This document shows positions 63,136 through 64,000 of a stretch of DNA of 64,000 nt, one piece after another. The translations under genes were made by a program, and so were the position numbers. Location of the stretch: positions 682,001 through 746,000 of the forward strand of contig NZ_CP041247.1 in the NCBI RefSeq assembly GCF_006711645.1, written 5' to 3'. The DNA is from Klebsiella electrica (GTDB lineage: Bacteria; Pseudomonadota; Gammaproteobacteria; Enterobacterales; Enterobacteriaceae). The notes under the pieces were generated by a model. The model was not told where the DNA came from, ran no database searches, and saw only the letters and a program-made list of their open reading frames with translations. The number at the start of each line of letters is the position of its first letter. Within the stretch, counting starts at the first letter, position 1.

Positions 63136-63948
63136 TTAAATCACTCCGCAAGTGCCAGACTGCGATTTCCGTTCGACGCGACGTGACACGGCATTTTCTG
63201 TTGCACCGGTAATGGCCGCCACCAGATCCTGGTTTGAGGCGTCGGGGGTAAAGATGCCTTTATTGCGTCCGAGCCGCAGCACCACGATGCGATCGGCCAC
63301 CGCACGGACATCTTCCATGTTGTGGCTGATGATAATGACGCCGAGGCCGCGCTCGCGAACGCGCTCAATCAGATTGAGCACTTCCGCCGTCTGGGCCACC
63401 CCGAGCGCGGCGGTGGGCTCATCAAGCATGATGATTTTCGGGTTCATCAGCAGCGAACGCGCAATTGCCACCGTCTGGCGCTGGCCGCCGGAAAGCGAGG
63501 CAATCGGCTCGCGCACCGACGGGATTCTGGCCGCCAGCTCCTGCAATAACGTCCATGCCCGTACCTCCATCGCCACTTCGTCCAGTTGCAATGGCGAAAT
63601 CTCGTGGCCTAAAAACAGGTTCGCGACGACGTCGAGATTTTCGCACAGCGCTAAATCCTGAAAGACCGTGGCGATACCGTACTCCAGCGCCTTGCCCGGA
63701 CTGTCGAGAGTGATGACCTTGCCGTCAAACTCAATAGTGCCGGTCGTGGGCTGGTGTACGCCGGCGAGAATTTTCACCAGCGTGGATTTTCCCGCGCCGT
63801 TATCGCCCACCAGCGCGACCACTTCGCCGGCATGAACCTCCAGCTCGATATCCGTCAGGGCGGAGACCGCGCCGAAGTGCTTAGAAACATGACTCAGTTT
63901 CAAAATAGGTTGCCTGGTGCTGGCGACAATGTCTTGTTGTTGCGACAT
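63136..63948 (-). CDS. Sugar-type ABC transporter ATP-binding protein
   Basis: 270 residues. Walker A GDNGAGKST, signature LSGGQ, Walker B IIMLDEPTAALG, H-loop IISHNMEDV. A single ATPase domain is present, unlike the two-domain RbsA/XylG proteins, so it resembles FrcA-type ATPases. It is transcribed with the permease. A periplasmic binding protein gene is expected just upstream, beyond the window. Confidence 0.88.
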   Translation of the reverse strand: MSQQQDIVASTRQPILKLSHVSKHFGAVSALTDIELEVHAGEVVALVGDNGAGKSTLVKILAGVHQPTTGTIEFDGKVITLDSPGKALEYGIATVFQDLALCENLDVVANLFLGHEISPLQLDEVAMEVRAWTLLQELAARIPSVREPIASLSGGQRQTVAIARSLLMNPKIIMLDEPTAALGVAQTAEVLNLIERVRERGLGVIIISHNMEDVRAVADRIVVLRLGRNKGIFTPDASNQDLVAAITGATENAVSRRVERKSQSGTCGVI

Positions 63949-64000
63949 AAAAAAGACCTCAATGATGGCGAAACTACGCCCGTCGGCGACGACGGACGCA

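Overview
The window looks like a chromosome segment of a Klebsiella-type enterobacterium. The right-hand third carries a gene order known from Enterobacteriaceae around tRNA-Phe (pheV): pheV, yqgA, speC, nupG, mltC, yggX, mutY, trmB, yggL, yggN. A complete citrate-fermentation cluster sits between speC and nupG, as in Klebsiella. The species cannot be fixed from this sequence alone.

Layout. (1) 1-10.6 kb is GC-rich metabolic and accessory DNA: a small membrane protein; an FMO / RidA / DUF1028 / ArgE-like operon; an SDR with a divergent LysR regulator; then a TetR regulator, a haem-oxygenase-like di-iron enzyme and two exporters. (2) 10.7-12.4 kb is a scrap zone: an IS3-type orfA remnant, a first ccdAB toxin-antitoxin pair, the detached 3' end of acnB, and a tRNA-Phe 3'-end remnant with its terminator. 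(3) 12.4-33.2 kb is an AT-rich island bounded by 22-bp direct repeats derived from tRNA-Phe. It carries a truncated IS630-type transposase, an AIPR phage-resistance protein, and a four-gene operon coding for a DNA methyltransferase, a zinc-hook ABC/SMC-like ATPase, an ABC-3C-like middle component and a PD-(D/E)XK nuclease. After these come an ArdC-type antirestriction gene, a second and diverged ccdAB pair, and a decaying biosynthetic cluster (HAD phosphatase, AfsA-type hotdog, thiolase, FAD monooxygenase, two aldo/keto reductases, MFS pump, LysR). (4) 33.2-42.3 kb is a second island between a split tRNA-Phe remnant and the intact pheV gene. It holds a NucS-like nuclease, an RloC/PrrC-like ATPase flanked by two inverted copies of one 916-bp IS5-family element, a small WYL-like protein and a dead IS3-family element. 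No integrase gene is visible in either island. (5) 42.3-64 kb is backbone: pheV, yqgA, speC, a citrate two-component system, the citrate carrier / FAH / citCDEFXG operon, nupG, mltC, yggX, mutY, trmB, yggL, yggN, and the ATPase and permease of a sugar-type ABC importer that continues beyond the window.

How it fits together. The 12.4-42.3 kb part is a tandem tRNA-Phe defence island. It combines at least four candidate anti-phage modules with an antirestriction protein and two addiction modules. The metabolite cluster embedded in it has one nonsense mutation and two apparent frameshifts and is probably no longer functional. The citrate cluster is complete for uptake and cleavage of citrate: carrier, lyase subunits, prosthetic-group synthesis and transfer, activating ligase and sensing. 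No oxaloacetate decarboxylase genes lie beside it.
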